A DNA stretch of 64,000 nt from the NCBI RefSeq assembly GCF_000347635.1, contig NC_020514.1, forward strand, positions 310,001 through 374,000, written 5' to 3'. The notes beneath the pieces were generated by a model. That model was not told the origin of the DNA, did not search any database, and was given only the letters and a program-made list of their open reading frames with translations. Within the stretch, counting starts at the first letter, position 1. Each line of letters opens with the position of its first letter. The stretch comes from Paraglaciecola psychrophila 170 (GTDB taxonomy: Bacteria; Pseudomonadota; Gammaproteobacteria; Enterobacterales; Alteromonadaceae). Shown here piece after piece: positions 1-9,283 of this stretch. The position numbers and the translations under genes are program-made.

Positions 1-115
1 TACCTTTTTTTGATTTAAACTCTAACTCATCGCTGTATTCAGCATTAAATCTATGTTTTTCAGCACCGTTAATTTTCTCGTAATCATTTTTTTTCAAATG
101 AAAATTTTTGCTCAT
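1..115 (-). CDS. Possible small protein, 3' part beyond window edge
   Basis: An open frame starts at ATG 115 on the minus strand and runs off the left edge, giving 38 codons beginning MSKNFHLKKNDYEK and rich in Lys and Glu. A GGA lies about nine bases upstream of the ATG and could serve as ribosome binding site. I do not recognise the family. The frame could be chance, but its composition looks coding. The sequence to the left would decide. Confidence 0.35.
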   Translation of the reverse strand, partial: MSKNFHLKKNDYEKINGAEKHRFNAEYSDELEFKSKKG

Positions 116-243
116 TACTTTGTCCAAAAAAGGGGTTAATAAAATATTTGCATCAAATGCAATATGATTATTAGGCTGATTAATAAAATTTGAAAACGAA
201 ATAATTTGTTCTTCAAGAACAAAAAAAATAGTGCTGGAGATTA

Positions 244-308
244 GTGCAGTAAATCAGCGCAGTAAATCAGTGCAGTAAATCAGCGCAGTAAATCAGCGCA
301 GTAAATTA
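244..308. repeat. Five tandem copies of a 13-bp unit
   Basis: The unit GYGCAGTAAATCA occurs five times head to tail, alternating between GTG- and GCG- starts, with a degenerate sixth copy to about 320. The rest of the 116-426 stretch is AT-rich and I see no gene in it. The array sits between the end of rsmJ and the start of the small ORF at the window edge. Confidence 0.9.
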
Positions 309-426
309 GTGAGGTAATGAACTTTATTTGAAAGTAAACTCAAAGCACTGAGGGGCACAGTACCAACTAGTCTATACTTTGGGTGTCTCTGGTTGCCTAA
401 TTCTTATTAGCAGACCGAAAAGTCCT

Positions 427-1206
427 TTATTTATTTACATTTTGAATCAGATAAACATCAAAGCGATTAGCCTTACCTAACATTTCAATGTGAGGCTTTT
501 TACCATCCAAAAATGGTGCACCGGAAGGACGTTTTACTACCACTCGGTTTTTCGCCAGTGTTAATGCGGGTCCAAGCAAAAGGTCTGCGTCTTCATCTGG
601 ACCAAGTAACTGTTGAAATATGCGCATATCTTTTTTGACCGCAGCATTTTTTTTACGATGTGGGAACATCGGATCAAGATACACCACATCTGGTTTTTCA
701 TAAGGCCAATCAGCTAATAGGTCTGTTGCCACATCGTGAAATAACTGCATATTCGCAGGCATCCATGAACTCAATTCAACATCAGCAGCTGCACGCTTTA
801 GCCCATCTTGGAGTAAAGCAGCAACAACTGCAGACCGCTCAATCATATCTACTTTGCAACCTAAGCTGGCAAGCACAAAAGCGTCTCGGCCCAAACCCGC
901 TGTGGCATCGAGTACGTGCAAACTGCTCTTACCTTTTAAGCCAATTGCTCTGGCAATGGCTTCTTTTTTACCTCCGCCATGTAATCGTCTAAACGTAAGT
1001 GCGTCTGAAGTAAAATCGACTTTTACTGCGCCTACTTTTGGCTCGTCTAATTGACGTAATTCCAAGTGAGAAATTTGCTGTACCAAGGCTAAGCCAGAAT
1101 CGGTGTTTTCGCGATACATTAATCCCCACTTTGCAGCGGTTTGTTGGGCTAGTAATGTTAATTCGGGTGCAGCGTCTCGCGGCACCGTAACAGGGATGTT
1201 ACGCAT
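427..1206 (-). CDS. rsmJ: 16S rRNA (guanine1516-N2)-methyltransferase RsmJ
   Basis: SAM-dependent methyltransferase that modifies G1516 of 16S rRNA in the cytoplasm. The SAM-binding glycine loop DATAGLGRDAF lies near residue 100 and the catalytic-type motif DPMFPHRKK near residue 180, both typical of RsmJ. I chose the ATG at 1206 (259 aa) over the TTG at 1212. It overlaps the recG stop in an ATGCGTAA arrangement, which suggests translational coupling with recG. Length fits the family (about 250 aa). Identification is firm; the start is fairly sure. Confidence 0.93.
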   Translation of the reverse strand: MRNIPVTVPRDAAPELTLLAQQTAAKWGLMYRENTDSGLALVQQISHLELRQLDEPKVGAVKVDFTSDALTFRRLHGGGKKEAIARAIGLKGKSSLHVLDATAGLGRDAFVLASLGCKVDMIERSAVVAALLQDGLKRAAADVELSSWMPANMQLFHDVATDLLADWPYEKPDVVYLDPMFPHRKKNAAVKKDMRIFQQLLGPDEDADLLLGPALTLAKNRVVVKRPSGAPFLDGKKPHIEMLGKANRFDVYLIQNVNK

Positions 1207-3274
1207 GACCAAAGTGCTCTTTGTTACTTAACCAGCGATTCACTATTGCTTGGGCGTTTGATGGGTATTGATCCCATAGGTGGTTAGCAATATTTTGAAC
1301 TTGAGGTATGAGCTCTGCATCACGCATCAGATCTGCAATCTTTAAATCAGCTAACCCAGTTTGTTTGGTGCCTAAAAGCTCTCCTGGTCCGCGAATTTCT
1401 AAATCCTGTTGAGCGATATAAAATCCGTCGTTGGACTCCCTAAGAACAGCCAAACGTTTGTTAGCCGTTTTAGACAAAGGGCTTTGGTACATTAAAACGC
1501 AATGGCTTTCTATTGAGCCTCGACCTACACGCCCACGTAATTGGTGCAATTGCGCCAGCCCTAAACGTTCTGGATTTTCGATAATCATCAGGCTGGCATT
1601 GGGCACATCAACACCTACTTCAATCACAGTGGTTGCTACCAATAAGTCTAAGGCACCTGCTTTAAAGTCAGCCATAATTTGTTGTTTTTCATTAGATTTT
1701 AGTCTGCCATGTACTAAACCTACTTTCAGTTCTGGTAATGCTGTTCGCAATAAAATGGCAGTATCTTCCGCTGCTTGGCTTTGTAAAAACTCAGATTCAT
1801 CTATTAGTGTACATACCCAATAGGTTTGCCTGCCTTGCTTAACGCTTACGTCACGCACTCTGGTAATTACCTCATCGCGTCGAGCATCGGGTAAAACCAC
1901 AGTTTTTACAGGTGTTCTGCCCGGTGGTAATTCATCAATAATTGACGTATCTAAATCTGCATAAGCGGTCATCGCCAATGTGCGTGGAATAGGGGTGGCG
2001 GTCATGATTAACTGATGAGGAAATGCCCCTTGAGACTCACCCTTTTCACGCAACGCTAGACGTTGATGCACACCAAAGCGATGCTGTTCATCCACGACTA
2101 CCAAAGCCAATGATGAAAACGTGACGGCTTCTTGAAAAATGGCATGGGTGCCTACCAACATTTTGACTTCGTTGTTGGCTAATTGAGCTAATACTTTTTC
2201 TCTGACTTTACCTTTTAATTTCCCGGCTAACCAACCGACTTCGATACCTAATGGTTCAAACCATTGACGGAAGTTATTGAAATGTTGCTCGGCTAATAGT
2301 TCAGTGGGTGCCATCAGCCCCACTTGATAACCTGCGCCGATGGCAGATAATGCCGCCATAGCAGCCACCACAGTTTTGCCTGACCCTACATCGCCTTGTA
2401 CTAATCGCATCATCGGGCAATTTTGCTGCATATCATCTTGTATTTCGCCCACTACTCGCTGTTGTGCGCCTGTGGGTTTGAAGGGTAAATTTTTTAAAAA
2501 TTGATTAAGCAATGACGTATTAGGTTTGATTGGGAATGTTGCTTGTTGCTGACTTTGTTGACGGACCTTTAACACACTGAGGTGGTGAGCTAATAACTCC
2601 TCTATAATTAAACGTTGCTGGGCGGGGTGTCTACCTTCCTCAAATAACGATAAGGTCACATCCGGCGGTGGCCGGTGGACTAAGTGTAAAGCGTCAACTA
2701 AGCCAATTTGGTGTTGATATAAGCCTTCTGGTAATAGTTCAGCTAACCCCCCTTTACTCAGTAGTTTTAGCGCTTGCTCGGTTAAATTACGCAAGGTGAT
2801 CTGTTTGATACCTTCAGTAGCGGGGTAAACCGGGGTGAGAGATTCTTGCAAGGCTTGGGGATTATCGAGATTAATCGATTTATACTCTGGGTGCATGATC
2901 TCAAGGCCATATTTGCCCGCTTTCACTTCACCAAAACAACGAATGGTGGCCCCAGATTCAAGACTATTTTTTTGTGACGCTGAAAAATGAAAAAAACGTA
3001 ACGTTACAGTTCCCGTTCCATCGCTAAGCCTTACAACTAACATTCGCCTGCGACCAAACTGGATATCACATGACATCACCTCACCTTGAATACTGGTATG
3101 TAAGTGAGGTTGCAAGTCTGAGATGGGATAAATGCGGGTGCGGTCTTCGTACCTATGAGGCAAATGAAATAGTAGGTCTTGTACCGACACAATTGCTAGC
3201 TTGGCTAATTTTTCTGCAGCTTTGGCGCCCACACCTTTTAGCTCGGTTACGGGAGTTTGTGCTAATCCCTTCAT
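1199..3274 (-). CDS. recG: ATP-dependent DNA helicase RecG
   Basis: Superfamily 2 helicase that remodels stalled replication forks and branch-migrates Holliday junctions. At 691 aa it matches the E. coli length (693). The N-terminal wedge/OB region covers roughly residues 1-160. Walker A GDVGSGKT is near residue 295, the DEQH Walker B box (VVVDEQHRFG) near 395, then TATPIPRT, and the C-terminal helicase lobe ends with HQLRGRVGRG. It lies downstream of the spoT-trmH block as in enterobacteria, here separated by a peroxiredoxin-like gene, and overlaps rsmJ by 8 bases. Confidence 0.97.
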   Translation of the reverse strand: MKGLAQTPVTELKGVGAKAAEKLAKLAIVSVQDLLFHLPHRYEDRTRIYPISDLQPHLHTSIQGEVMSCDIQFGRRRMLVVRLSDGTGTVTLRFFHFSASQKNSLESGATIRCFGEVKAGKYGLEIMHPEYKSINLDNPQALQESLTPVYPATEGIKQITLRNLTEQALKLLSKGGLAELLPEGLYQHQIGLVDALHLVHRPPPDVTLSLFEEGRHPAQQRLIIEELLAHHLSVLKVRQQSQQQATFPIKPNTSLLNQFLKNLPFKPTGAQQRVVGEIQDDMQQNCPMMRLVQGDVGSGKTVVAAMAALSAIGAGYQVGLMAPTELLAEQHFNNFRQWFEPLGIEVGWLAGKLKGKVREKVLAQLANNEVKMLVGTHAIFQEAVTFSSLALVVVDEQHRFGVHQRLALREKGESQGAFPHQLIMTATPIPRTLAMTAYADLDTSIIDELPPGRTPVKTVVLPDARRDEVITRVRDVSVKQGRQTYWVCTLIDESEFLQSQAAEDTAILLRTALPELKVGLVHGRLKSNEKQQIMADFKAGALDLLVATTVIEVGVDVPNASLMIIENPERLGLAQLHQLRGRVGRGSIESHCVLMYQSPLSKTANKRLAVLRESNDGFYIAQQDLEIRGPGELLGTKQTGLADLKIADLMRDAELIPQVQNIANHLWDQYPSNAQAIVNRWLSNKEHFGHA

Positions 3275-3412
3275 AACCTATCCATCTGTATTAGGTTGTG
3301 TGAGGATGAAAAATAGAAAGTTATAGAAAGGGCAAATAACAAAACGCAGTCCAAGCACTCATCGGTAATATAGGTTACATATACTCGGAGATCTTACAGT
3401 ATTGCGCAAGGT

Positions 3413-3442
3413 TTACCGAGCCCAAAACAGTCAGCTCGGTAA
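3413..3442 (-). terminator. Hairpin downstream of the peroxiredoxin-like gene
   Basis: TTACCGAGC and GCTCGGTAA form a perfect 9-bp stem around a 12-base loop, ten bases past the stop of the minus-strand gene at 3452. No strong U-run follows on the minus strand, so it may be a weak terminator or only a stabilising hairpin. Confidence 0.4.
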
Positions 3443-3451
3443 TAAAAATAC

Positions 3452-4084
3452 TTACAAGGACAATTTTGCAGCCTGATAAAGTAATTCAGGCGAAATACGC
3501 GTTTTAAAATCTGGATTAACGTAACTAAACAGCACCTTACCGTTGGTATCCAAAATAAACACCGCTGGTGCAGGTAACACGGCTTTACCGGAATTTTTAT
3601 CGCTGGTTAAGTTAATGTCCCATTTAGATTTGTATGTTGTGCGCTTTTCGTCTGGCACATAAAAGCCGATCCCAAAGCCACTAATAGCCTCTAGTTCAGG
3701 ATCTGCTAATAACTGTACTGTAAATTTTGTTTGGAGTTTTTGTTCTTGCAATTGGGCCGGTGTTTCAGGAGAAATAGCTAATATTTGATAACCTAACGCG
3801 TCAAGTTTGTCTTCAATATCCTTTAAACCAGCAAGTTGACGATTACAATAAGGGCACCAACCGCCGCGATAAAAAATTAACACTGTCGGTTTTTGCATCG
3901 TTAAGGCTTTTAGACTGACTGGGTCGCCATTAACTGTTTGTAACTTACTGTTTGGTGCGGACTGACCAATTAATAGCGGGGTAACGTTTAGAGCTGTGTC
4001 AGCTATTTTTGTTCTATCCAGCGCCTTGGCAGGTAATACCAAAAACAAAATAAATAGCCCAAGGATAATTCTAAAATACGTCAT
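3452..4084 (-). CDS. Exported peroxiredoxin-like (AhpC/TSA) protein
   Basis: A 210-aa thioredoxin-fold protein with an N-terminal hydrophobic signal sequence (residues 4-21, ending near AKA). The active-site region YRGGWCPYCNRQLAGL carries a CxxC, as in the 'peroxiredoxin-like' AhpC/TSA group, which probably reduces peroxides or thiols in the periplasm. The C-terminal half holds the expected NGKVLFSYVNPDF strand region. The gene stands alone between recG and trmH with about 180-290 bases on each side, so it is likely transcribed separately. Its substrate cannot be read from sequence. Confidence 0.82.
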   Translation of the reverse strand: MTYFRIILGLFILFLVLPAKALDRTKIADTALNVTPLLIGQSAPNSKLQTVNGDPVSLKALTMQKPTVLIFYRGGWCPYCNRQLAGLKDIEDKLDALGYQILAISPETPAQLQEQKLQTKFTVQLLADPELEAISGFGIGFYVPDEKRTTYKSKWDINLTSDKNSGKAVLPAPAVFILDTNGKVLFSYVNPDFKTRISPELLYQAAKLSL

Positions 4085-4370
4085 AGTTTTCTCTTGTTAA
4101 TGTGATTATAGGTATAAGACACGATTTGATTAGACAACTAAGTTGATAGACCTATATGGGTAAAAATAACTTTCAAGTAATATGCACGTTTGCATGCAAT
4201 TAATTAGATACAGAAGGCAACGTCTCAGATATTCAACAAATTCTCACCAGCAGTGAATATGGAAAATTCTAAGAGAAGATTATCTGTAGGGTAACTTAAA
4301 CGAACGGCCTTGCTGTTGGCGTATAGCGAGGTATTAAGGCAAATGTCATCAAGGTGATTGTTTACGTTTA
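4085..4370. other. Intergenic region, nothing recognised
   Basis: 286 bases upstream of the peroxiredoxin-like gene and downstream of trmH. I see no ORF with a ribosome binding site, no RNA gene and no clear hairpin. It must hold the promoter of the minus-strand gene at 4084. Confidence 0.5.
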
Positions 4371-5060
4371 TTAAAGGTTTTTACCCGTCAACTGTATTTT
4401 TTTCCACCAGTTAGCACCTTCGTCAATGTGTCCTCTTGAGTCAATATGTGGATAAGGTAATCCCTTGCGGTCACATATTTCTCGTAGTCTAGGGAAACCA
4501 CCTTCAAATAGCATTTTTTGGCAGGCTTGCTCGGTTAACTGCTGGGTATTATACATTCCTGCTTGTTGTCTTTGTCGCTGAGCTTCATACAAGATAAGCG
4601 CTGCAGCCACTGATACATTGAGGGATTGCACCATGCCCACCATAGGAATAATAATATCTTGGTCAGCTGCTGCCACGGCTTCTTGGGTTGCACCATGTTT
4701 TTCTTGGCCCAGAATGATGGCCGTAGGTAGGGTGTAGTCAATTTCACGAAAATCCACTGCATTTTCAGATAAGTTTGTTACTAGGACCTGCATGTCTTGG
4801 GTTTTTAAATGATCAACCGCATCCTCAATACATGAATGTTCTTTGGTATATACCCAGTTTTCGCTGCCCATAGCAGTGCTTTTGCGGAATTCTGGTTTTT
4901 CGTTCCAGACTGCATGCACTTCATACACACCGACCGCATCACAACTGCGCACAATGGCAGAAACATTGTGCGGCTTATGCAGCTGTTCTAAACACAAAGT
5001 TAAGCTGGGCTGGCGTTGACTAAGAAAATGCCTGATCCGGGCATAACGCTCCGCTGACAT
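4371..5060 (-). CDS. trmH: tRNA (guanosine(18)-2'-O)-methyltransferase TrmH
   Basis: SpoU-family methyltransferase that 2'-O-methylates G18 in the tRNA D-loop, using SAM bound in a trefoil knot. All three SPOUT motifs are visible: NVSAIVRSCDAVGV (near residue 32), LGQEKHGATQEA, and MVQSLNVSVAAALILYEAQRQRQ. I prefer the ATG at 5060, giving 229 aa and an N terminus MSAERYARIRHFL that matches E. coli TrmH in sequence and length. An upstream in-frame ATG at 5078 would add six residues. The gene follows spoT and ridA on the same strand. Confidence 0.95.
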   Translation of the reverse strand: MSAERYARIRHFLSQRQPSLTLCLEQLHKPHNVSAIVRSCDAVGVYEVHAVWNEKPEFRKSTAMGSENWVYTKEHSCIEDAVDHLKTQDMQVLVTNLSENAVDFREIDYTLPTAIILGQEKHGATQEAVAAADQDIIIPMVGMVQSLNVSVAAALILYEAQRQRQQAGMYNTQQLTEQACQKMLFEGGFPRLREICDRKGLPYPHIDSRGHIDEGANWWKKIQLTGKNL

Positions 5061-5106
5061 GTAGGTTTCTGCTGGCATAATGCATCAATACTAAGTAAGT
5101 GATTAC

Positions 5107-5493
5107 TTACTCAGGAAGCTCCATCACGCCGTCGATTTCAATTTGTACACCTTTGGGTAAAGCGCTCACTTGTACTGCTGCTCTGGCAGGATAAGGTTGT
5201 TTGAAATACTGACTCATGATTTCATTTAAGGTGGCAAAGTTAGACAAATCAGTTAGAAATATATTCACTTTTACAAGATGATTGATTGAGCCGTCAGCCG
5301 CTGCGCATACTGCTTGAATATTTTTGAATACTTGATGGGCTTGTTCTGAAAAATCTTCAGAAATGACCTGCATGGTTTCTGGTACCAAAGGGATTTGCCC
5401 GGATAGGTACACAGTGGTACCACTCTTAATCGCTTGGCTGTAGGTGCCAATAGCTTGTGGCGCCTTGTCGGTATGGATAACGGACTTAGACAT
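5107..5493 (-). CDS. ridA: 2-iminobutanoate/2-iminopropanoate deaminase RidA
   Basis: A 128-aa RidA/YjgF protein, the usual family length. RidA hydrolyses reactive enamine and imine intermediates released by PLP enzymes such as threonine dehydratase, protecting other PLP enzymes. The substrate-binding Arg in [15 protein letters not shown] and the following acidic motif [11 protein letters not shown] are present, as is the conserved YLSGQIPL strand. It sits 51 bases downstream of spoT, a common arrangement in gammaproteobacteria, and is probably in the same operon. Confidence 0.96.
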   Translation of the reverse strand: MSKSVIHTDKAPQAIGTYSQAIKSGTTVYLSGQIPLVPETMQVISEDFSEQAHQVFKNIQAVCAAADGSINHLVKVNIFLTDLSNFATLNEIMSQYFKQPYPARAAVQVSALPKGVQIEIDGVMELPE

Positions 5494-5544
5494 ATTAGTT
5501 ACCTTTTTTCTATTTGTAGATGTGTGAGTGAATGAGGGTAATCC

Positions 5545-7659
5545 CTAATTCTGTTTTGCTTGACTATGCCTGGATACCCGCTGTACTTCTGGCATAGTTC
5601 GGATTTTACGCATCACATTGGCTAATTGCAGACGGTTTTTGATGGTCAGCTCGATATCAATATAATACACGTTACTTTCTTTTTCTTCAGTTTGTAATCC
5701 AACAATGTTTGAACCACAGCTCGCAACCGTATTGGTTAAGGTTGCTAAAGTACCTTGATGGTTAATTAACTCGATGCGCAGCGCTGCGTGAAAATTACCG
5801 AGTACATCATCCCCCCATAGCATGACTAACACACGGTGAGGCTCTTCTTTACTTAGTTTACGAATGTTACTGCAGCCAGTTTGATGAATAGCCATGCCCT
5901 TTCCAGGACTTATGACGGCAACAATTTCATCATCGGGAATAGGGTGACAGCAGCGCGAGTAGGAAACTAATAAGCCTTCGGTTCCACGAATTGCAACTTT
6001 ATTTTGTTTATCAGATAGATTGGTATTTTCGCCTAACAATCGTCTTGCGACTATAGCGCTAAGCTCATTACCTAGGCCAATGTCTGCCAGTAGTTCAGCG
6101 AAACTATTATGTTTGGTTTCGAGCACAACGCGGTCAATATCCGTTTGCAGTAGTTTATCCAGTTTCACTTTACCTAAAGCATGCCTGAGCAGTCGAGTAC
6201 CCATTAATATCGCTTCTTCAGAGCGTTGATTTTTTAAATAATGGCGAATACGTGAACGTGCCTTGGCACTGACTACAAAATTGAGCCAGTTAGCATTAGG
6301 TTTGGCTCTGGGAGAGGTAATAATTTCAACTGTTTGACCATTTTCTAATGGTTTACTCAGTGAAAATGTACGTCTTTCTACTTTTACCCCAACACAAGAA
6401 TTACCGACATCAGTATGCACCGCGTAAGCAAAGTCTACTGCTGTTGCACCAAGTGGTAACTCAATGATCCTGCCATCTGGGGTAAACACATAGATTTCAT
6501 CAGGGAATAAATCTGTTTTAACATTTTCTATAAATTCAAAAGAAGAACTGGCGCTATGCTGTAACTCAATCAAAGACTGCATCCATTTACGCGCACGTAC
6601 TTGGGCAGTGGTATCGTTACTATCCTTGGTATCTTTATAAACCCAATGTGCTGCCACACCCTTGTCTGCCATATGATCCATGTCGTTGGTGCGAATTTGA
6701 ATTTCGACGGGAATACCGTGCGGACCAATCAATGACGTATGCAATGATTGATAACCATTAGTGCGAGGGATAGCAATATAATCTTTAAAGCGGCTCTCGA
6801 TGGGTTTGTATAAGCCATGCATCGCACCTAAAGCCCGATAACAATGATCAACCGAGTCTACTACCACTCGAAAAGCATAAATATCCATGACTTCGTTGAA
6901 CATCAACTCTTTGTTTTTCATTTTACGATAAATCGAATACAAATGTTTTTCGCGGCCGGTAACAGTCGCGTTTATTTTAACTGCAGCTAAACGAGTCTCA
7001 ACTTCTTTGCGGGTATTTTCGATGACTTCTTTGCGGTTACCACGGGCTTGTTTGACGGCATTACCTAATGCGCGGTAGCGCATCGGATACATTGCCTGAA
7101 AACCTAATTCTTCAAGCTCATTTTTAATTTCGTGAATTCCCAATCGATGAGCAATAGGTGCATATATTTCTAAGGTTTCGCGGGCAATACGCCGCCGCTT
7201 ATCTGGACGTAAAGAGCCTAAAGTGCGCATGTTATGAGTGCGATCGGCAAGTTTTATTAGAATGACACGGATATCTTGGACCATAGCCATCATCATCTTG
7301 CGAAAATTTTCTGCTTGAGCTTCTTGAGTGCTGCTGAAGTGAATTTTTTCTAGTTTGCTCACTCCTTCTACAAGTTCGCCTACTGTTTCACCAAATTGTC
7401 GACTTAAGTCTTCCTTATTATGGTGAGTATCTTCTATCACGTCATGTAGTAGGGCTGCCATCAAGGTTTCATGGTCAAGGCGCATGTCTGCTAATATGCA
7501 AGCGACTGCGACAGGATGAGTAATATAAGGGTCACCACTGGAACGCATTTGTCCGCTGTGAGCATCTCTGGCTAGAATAAAGGCACGCTGAGTATCCGCC
7601 ACTTTATCGGGCGGTAAATAGGCTTCAAGTTTTTGTTTTAAACCTTCAAAAAGATACAC
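5545..7659 (-). CDS. spoT: Bifunctional (p)ppGpp synthase/hydrolase SpoT
   Basis: Controls the stringent-response alarmone (p)ppGpp. At 704 aa it matches E. coli SpoT (702). Domains in order are the HD hydrolase (residues ~25-150, with HDVIEDT and the intact metal-binding His and Asp pairs), the RelA/SpoT synthetase (~230-350, with RFKDYIAIPRTNGYQSLH), TGS (~385-450), a helical linker, and a C-terminal ACT domain (~630-700). The RFKD motif in the synthetase is the form typical of bifunctional enzymes, unlike EFDD of RelA. It lies between rpoZ and ridA in the classical gmk-rpoZ-spoT order. Confidence 0.97.
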   Translation of the reverse strand: MYLFEGLKQKLEAYLPPDKVADTQRAFILARDAHSGQMRSSGDPYITHPVAVACILADMRLDHETLMAALLHDVIEDTHHNKEDLSRQFGETVGELVEGVSKLEKIHFSSTQEAQAENFRKMMMAMVQDIRVILIKLADRTHNMRTLGSLRPDKRRRIARETLEIYAPIAHRLGIHEIKNELEELGFQAMYPMRYRALGNAVKQARGNRKEVIENTRKEVETRLAAVKINATVTGREKHLYSIYRKMKNKELMFNEVMDIYAFRVVVDSVDHCYRALGAMHGLYKPIESRFKDYIAIPRTNGYQSLHTSLIGPHGIPVEIQIRTNDMDHMADKGVAAHWVYKDTKDSNDTTAQVRARKWMQSLIELQHSASSSFEFIENVKTDLFPDEIYVFTPDGRIIELPLGATAVDFAYAVHTDVGNSCVGVKVERRTFSLSKPLENGQTVEIITSPRAKPNANWLNFVVSAKARSRIRHYLKNQRSEEAILMGTRLLRHALGKVKLDKLLQTDIDRVVLETKHNSFAELLADIGLGNELSAIVARRLLGENTNLSDKQNKVAIRGTEGLLVSYSRCCHPIPDDEIVAVISPGKGMAIHQTGCSNIRKLSKEEPHRVLVMLWGDDVLGNFHAALRIELINHQGTLATLTNTVASCGSNIVGLQTEEKESNVYYIDIELTIKNRLQLANVMRKIRTMPEVQRVSRHSQAKQN

Positions 7660-7763
7660 ACTAAACGCTTATAAAATAATTGATGAGTTAAGAATACGGG
7701 GAATTTGGCGGGAAGCCAACGGCTAAACATCAGATTGATGAAAAGCCGTTAAAATAGAGCTGT

Positions 7764-8036
7764 TTATTGCTCTTGCAGAATGTTTGCTACAGAAGCAAAT
7801 TCAGCTTGGTCATGTGCTCGTTGATCGCGAAGATTTTCAGCTTCTAACGTATCAGCAGTCACTAAACCGAGTTCTATTTCCCGTAAAGCAATTACGGTGG
7901 GCTTATCTGTGCCACGTTCTACTAATGGTTCTTTACCTTCAATAGCAATTTGGCGAGCACGACGAGCAGCGACTAAAACTAAATCAAATCGGTTGCCAAT
8001 TTTATCTACAGCATCTTCAACTGTTACGCGGGCCAT
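7764..8036 (-). CDS. rpoZ: RNA polymerase omega subunit
   Basis: A 90-aa omega subunit that helps assemble RNA polymerase by chaperoning beta'. The N terminus [20 protein letters not shown] and the RARQIA and [10 protein letters not shown] segments are the conserved omega blocks, and the length is as in E. coli (91 aa). It lies between gmk and spoT with about 100 bases on each side. Omega also forms part of the ppGpp site on RNA polymerase, so its position next to spoT is functionally coherent. Confidence 0.97.
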   Translation of the reverse strand: MARVTVEDAVDKIGNRFDLVLVAARRARQIAIEGKEPLVERGTDKPTVIALREIELGLVTADTLEAENLRDQRAHDQAEFASVANILQEQ

Positions 8037-8140
8037 GGTGATCTCCGTCGGGTGGTAATATGAAAAAAAGGTCGCATAGTGTACTGGTTAATGCGCCATT
8101 GTAAAAGCTATTTGAACTATTAATGATCAATATAGCGTAA

Positions 8141-8785
8141 TTATGATCCCAACAAATTATCAAACAACTGCTGGTGGCGAATAATCTGTTTTTCTTTGCG
8201 CAAACGGCGAGTGGTCACTATCGCATCTAGCTCTGCCAGAGCCGCAGCAAAATTATCATTTACCACCACGAAATCAAACTCATGGTAATGAGAAATTTCA
8301 GAGACTGCTTTGATCATTCGCTGCTCGATAACCTCAACTGAGTCTTGACCTCGCTCAGTTAAACGCCTTTTAAGTTCGTCTTTTGAAGGCGGCGCTACAA
8401 AAATGGTCGCGGTATCGGGAATTTGTGCTTTAACTTGCCGTGCACCTTGCCAATCTATATCCAGGAATACATCGATTCCTTGGCGAAGAGTTTGCTCTAT
8501 AATAATCTTAGAAGTGCCGTAATAATTACCAAATACTTCCGCATGTTCAAAAAAAGCACCTTGTTCAATCAACGACTCAAATTCTGCGCGATCAACAAAA
8601 TGATAATGCATACCATCAACCTCACCGGGTCGTGCTGCTCGGGTTGTATGTGACACAGACACTTGCATCGCATTGTCATGCTCACCTGTTGCAGGATGTT
8701 TTTCTAATAGGGCTTTGATTAAGCTAGATTTACCGGCGCCAGACGGCGCCGCCAAAATAAATAAATTTCCAAGAGTTTGAGGCAT
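8141..8785 (-). CDS. gmk: Guanylate kinase
   Basis: Phosphorylates GMP to GDP with ATP, an essential step in guanine nucleotide supply. The P-loop [16 protein letters not shown] is at residues ~13-28. The GMP-binding segment [20 protein letters not shown] and the lid residues (RLTERGQDS) follow. The 214-aa length is within the normal 205-215 range. It is the first gene of the minus-strand block gmk-rpoZ-spoT and is divergent from cyaY, with about 145 bases between them for the two promoters. Confidence 0.97.
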   Translation of the reverse strand: MPQTLGNLFILAAPSGAGKSSLIKALLEKHPATGEHDNAMQVSVSHTTRAARPGEVDGMHYHFVDRAEFESLIEQGAFFEHAEVFGNYYGTSKIIIEQTLRQGIDVFLDIDWQGARQVKAQIPDTATIFVAPPSKDELKRRLTERGQDSVEVIEQRMIKAVSEISHYHEFDFVVVNDNFAAALAELDAIVTTRRLRKEKQIIRHQQLFDNLLGS

Positions 8786-8930
8786 TTTTTTATCTTTTAA
8801 TGATTAATTATTATGTCGCGATTGATTAGCAATGTTAGCATAATATTATTGTACCAAATATGTCGAAGTGGATTCAGTGATATGACAGTCATAATCTCTG
8901 CTGCCAGATAATTAAACGGATGAAAGCAAC

Positions 8931-9248
8931 ATGAACGATAGCCAATATCATCAATTAACTGATGACTTGTTAATTGATATTGAAGAAATGCTCGACGAGT
9001 GTGAAGTCGATATAGATTATGAGTCAGCGAGTAGCATACTCACTATGATTTTCTTAAATGGCACTAAAATCATAATCAATAAACAACCACCATTACACCA
9101 GTTGTGGGTAGCCACTAAGTTTAACGGTCATCATTTTAATTTTCAGAACGAGCAATGGATAGACGAACGAACAGGTGTAGAGTTTTGGTCGTTTTTGGAT
9201 GCAGCGGTTTCTAAACAAGCTGAACAAGCGATTACGCTCAAAAAATAG
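8931..9248 (+). CDS. cyaY: Iron-sulfur cluster assembly regulator CyaY (frataxin)
   Basis: Bacterial frataxin, 105 aa, which binds iron and IscS and tunes Fe-S cluster assembly. The acidic first helix (YHQLTDDLLIDIEEMLDECEVD) supplies the iron-binding surface, followed by the beta-sheet segments IIINKQPPLHQLWVATKFNGHHF and the ending WIDERTGVEFWSFLDAAV, all typical of CyaY. Divergent from gmk; the esterase gene follows 35 bases downstream. Confidence 0.95.
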   Translation: MNDSQYHQLTDDLLIDIEEMLDECEVDIDYESASSILTMIFLNGTKIIINKQPPLHQLWVATKFNGHHFNFQNEQWIDERTGVEFWSFLDAAVSKQAEQAITLKK

Positions 9249-9283
9249 TCCTTAAAAAATAACTCATCTAACCCAACGAGATA

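Noticed and set aside
244..308. CRISPR array
   Set aside because: The 13-bp units are directly adjacent with no spacers, and no cas gene is present.
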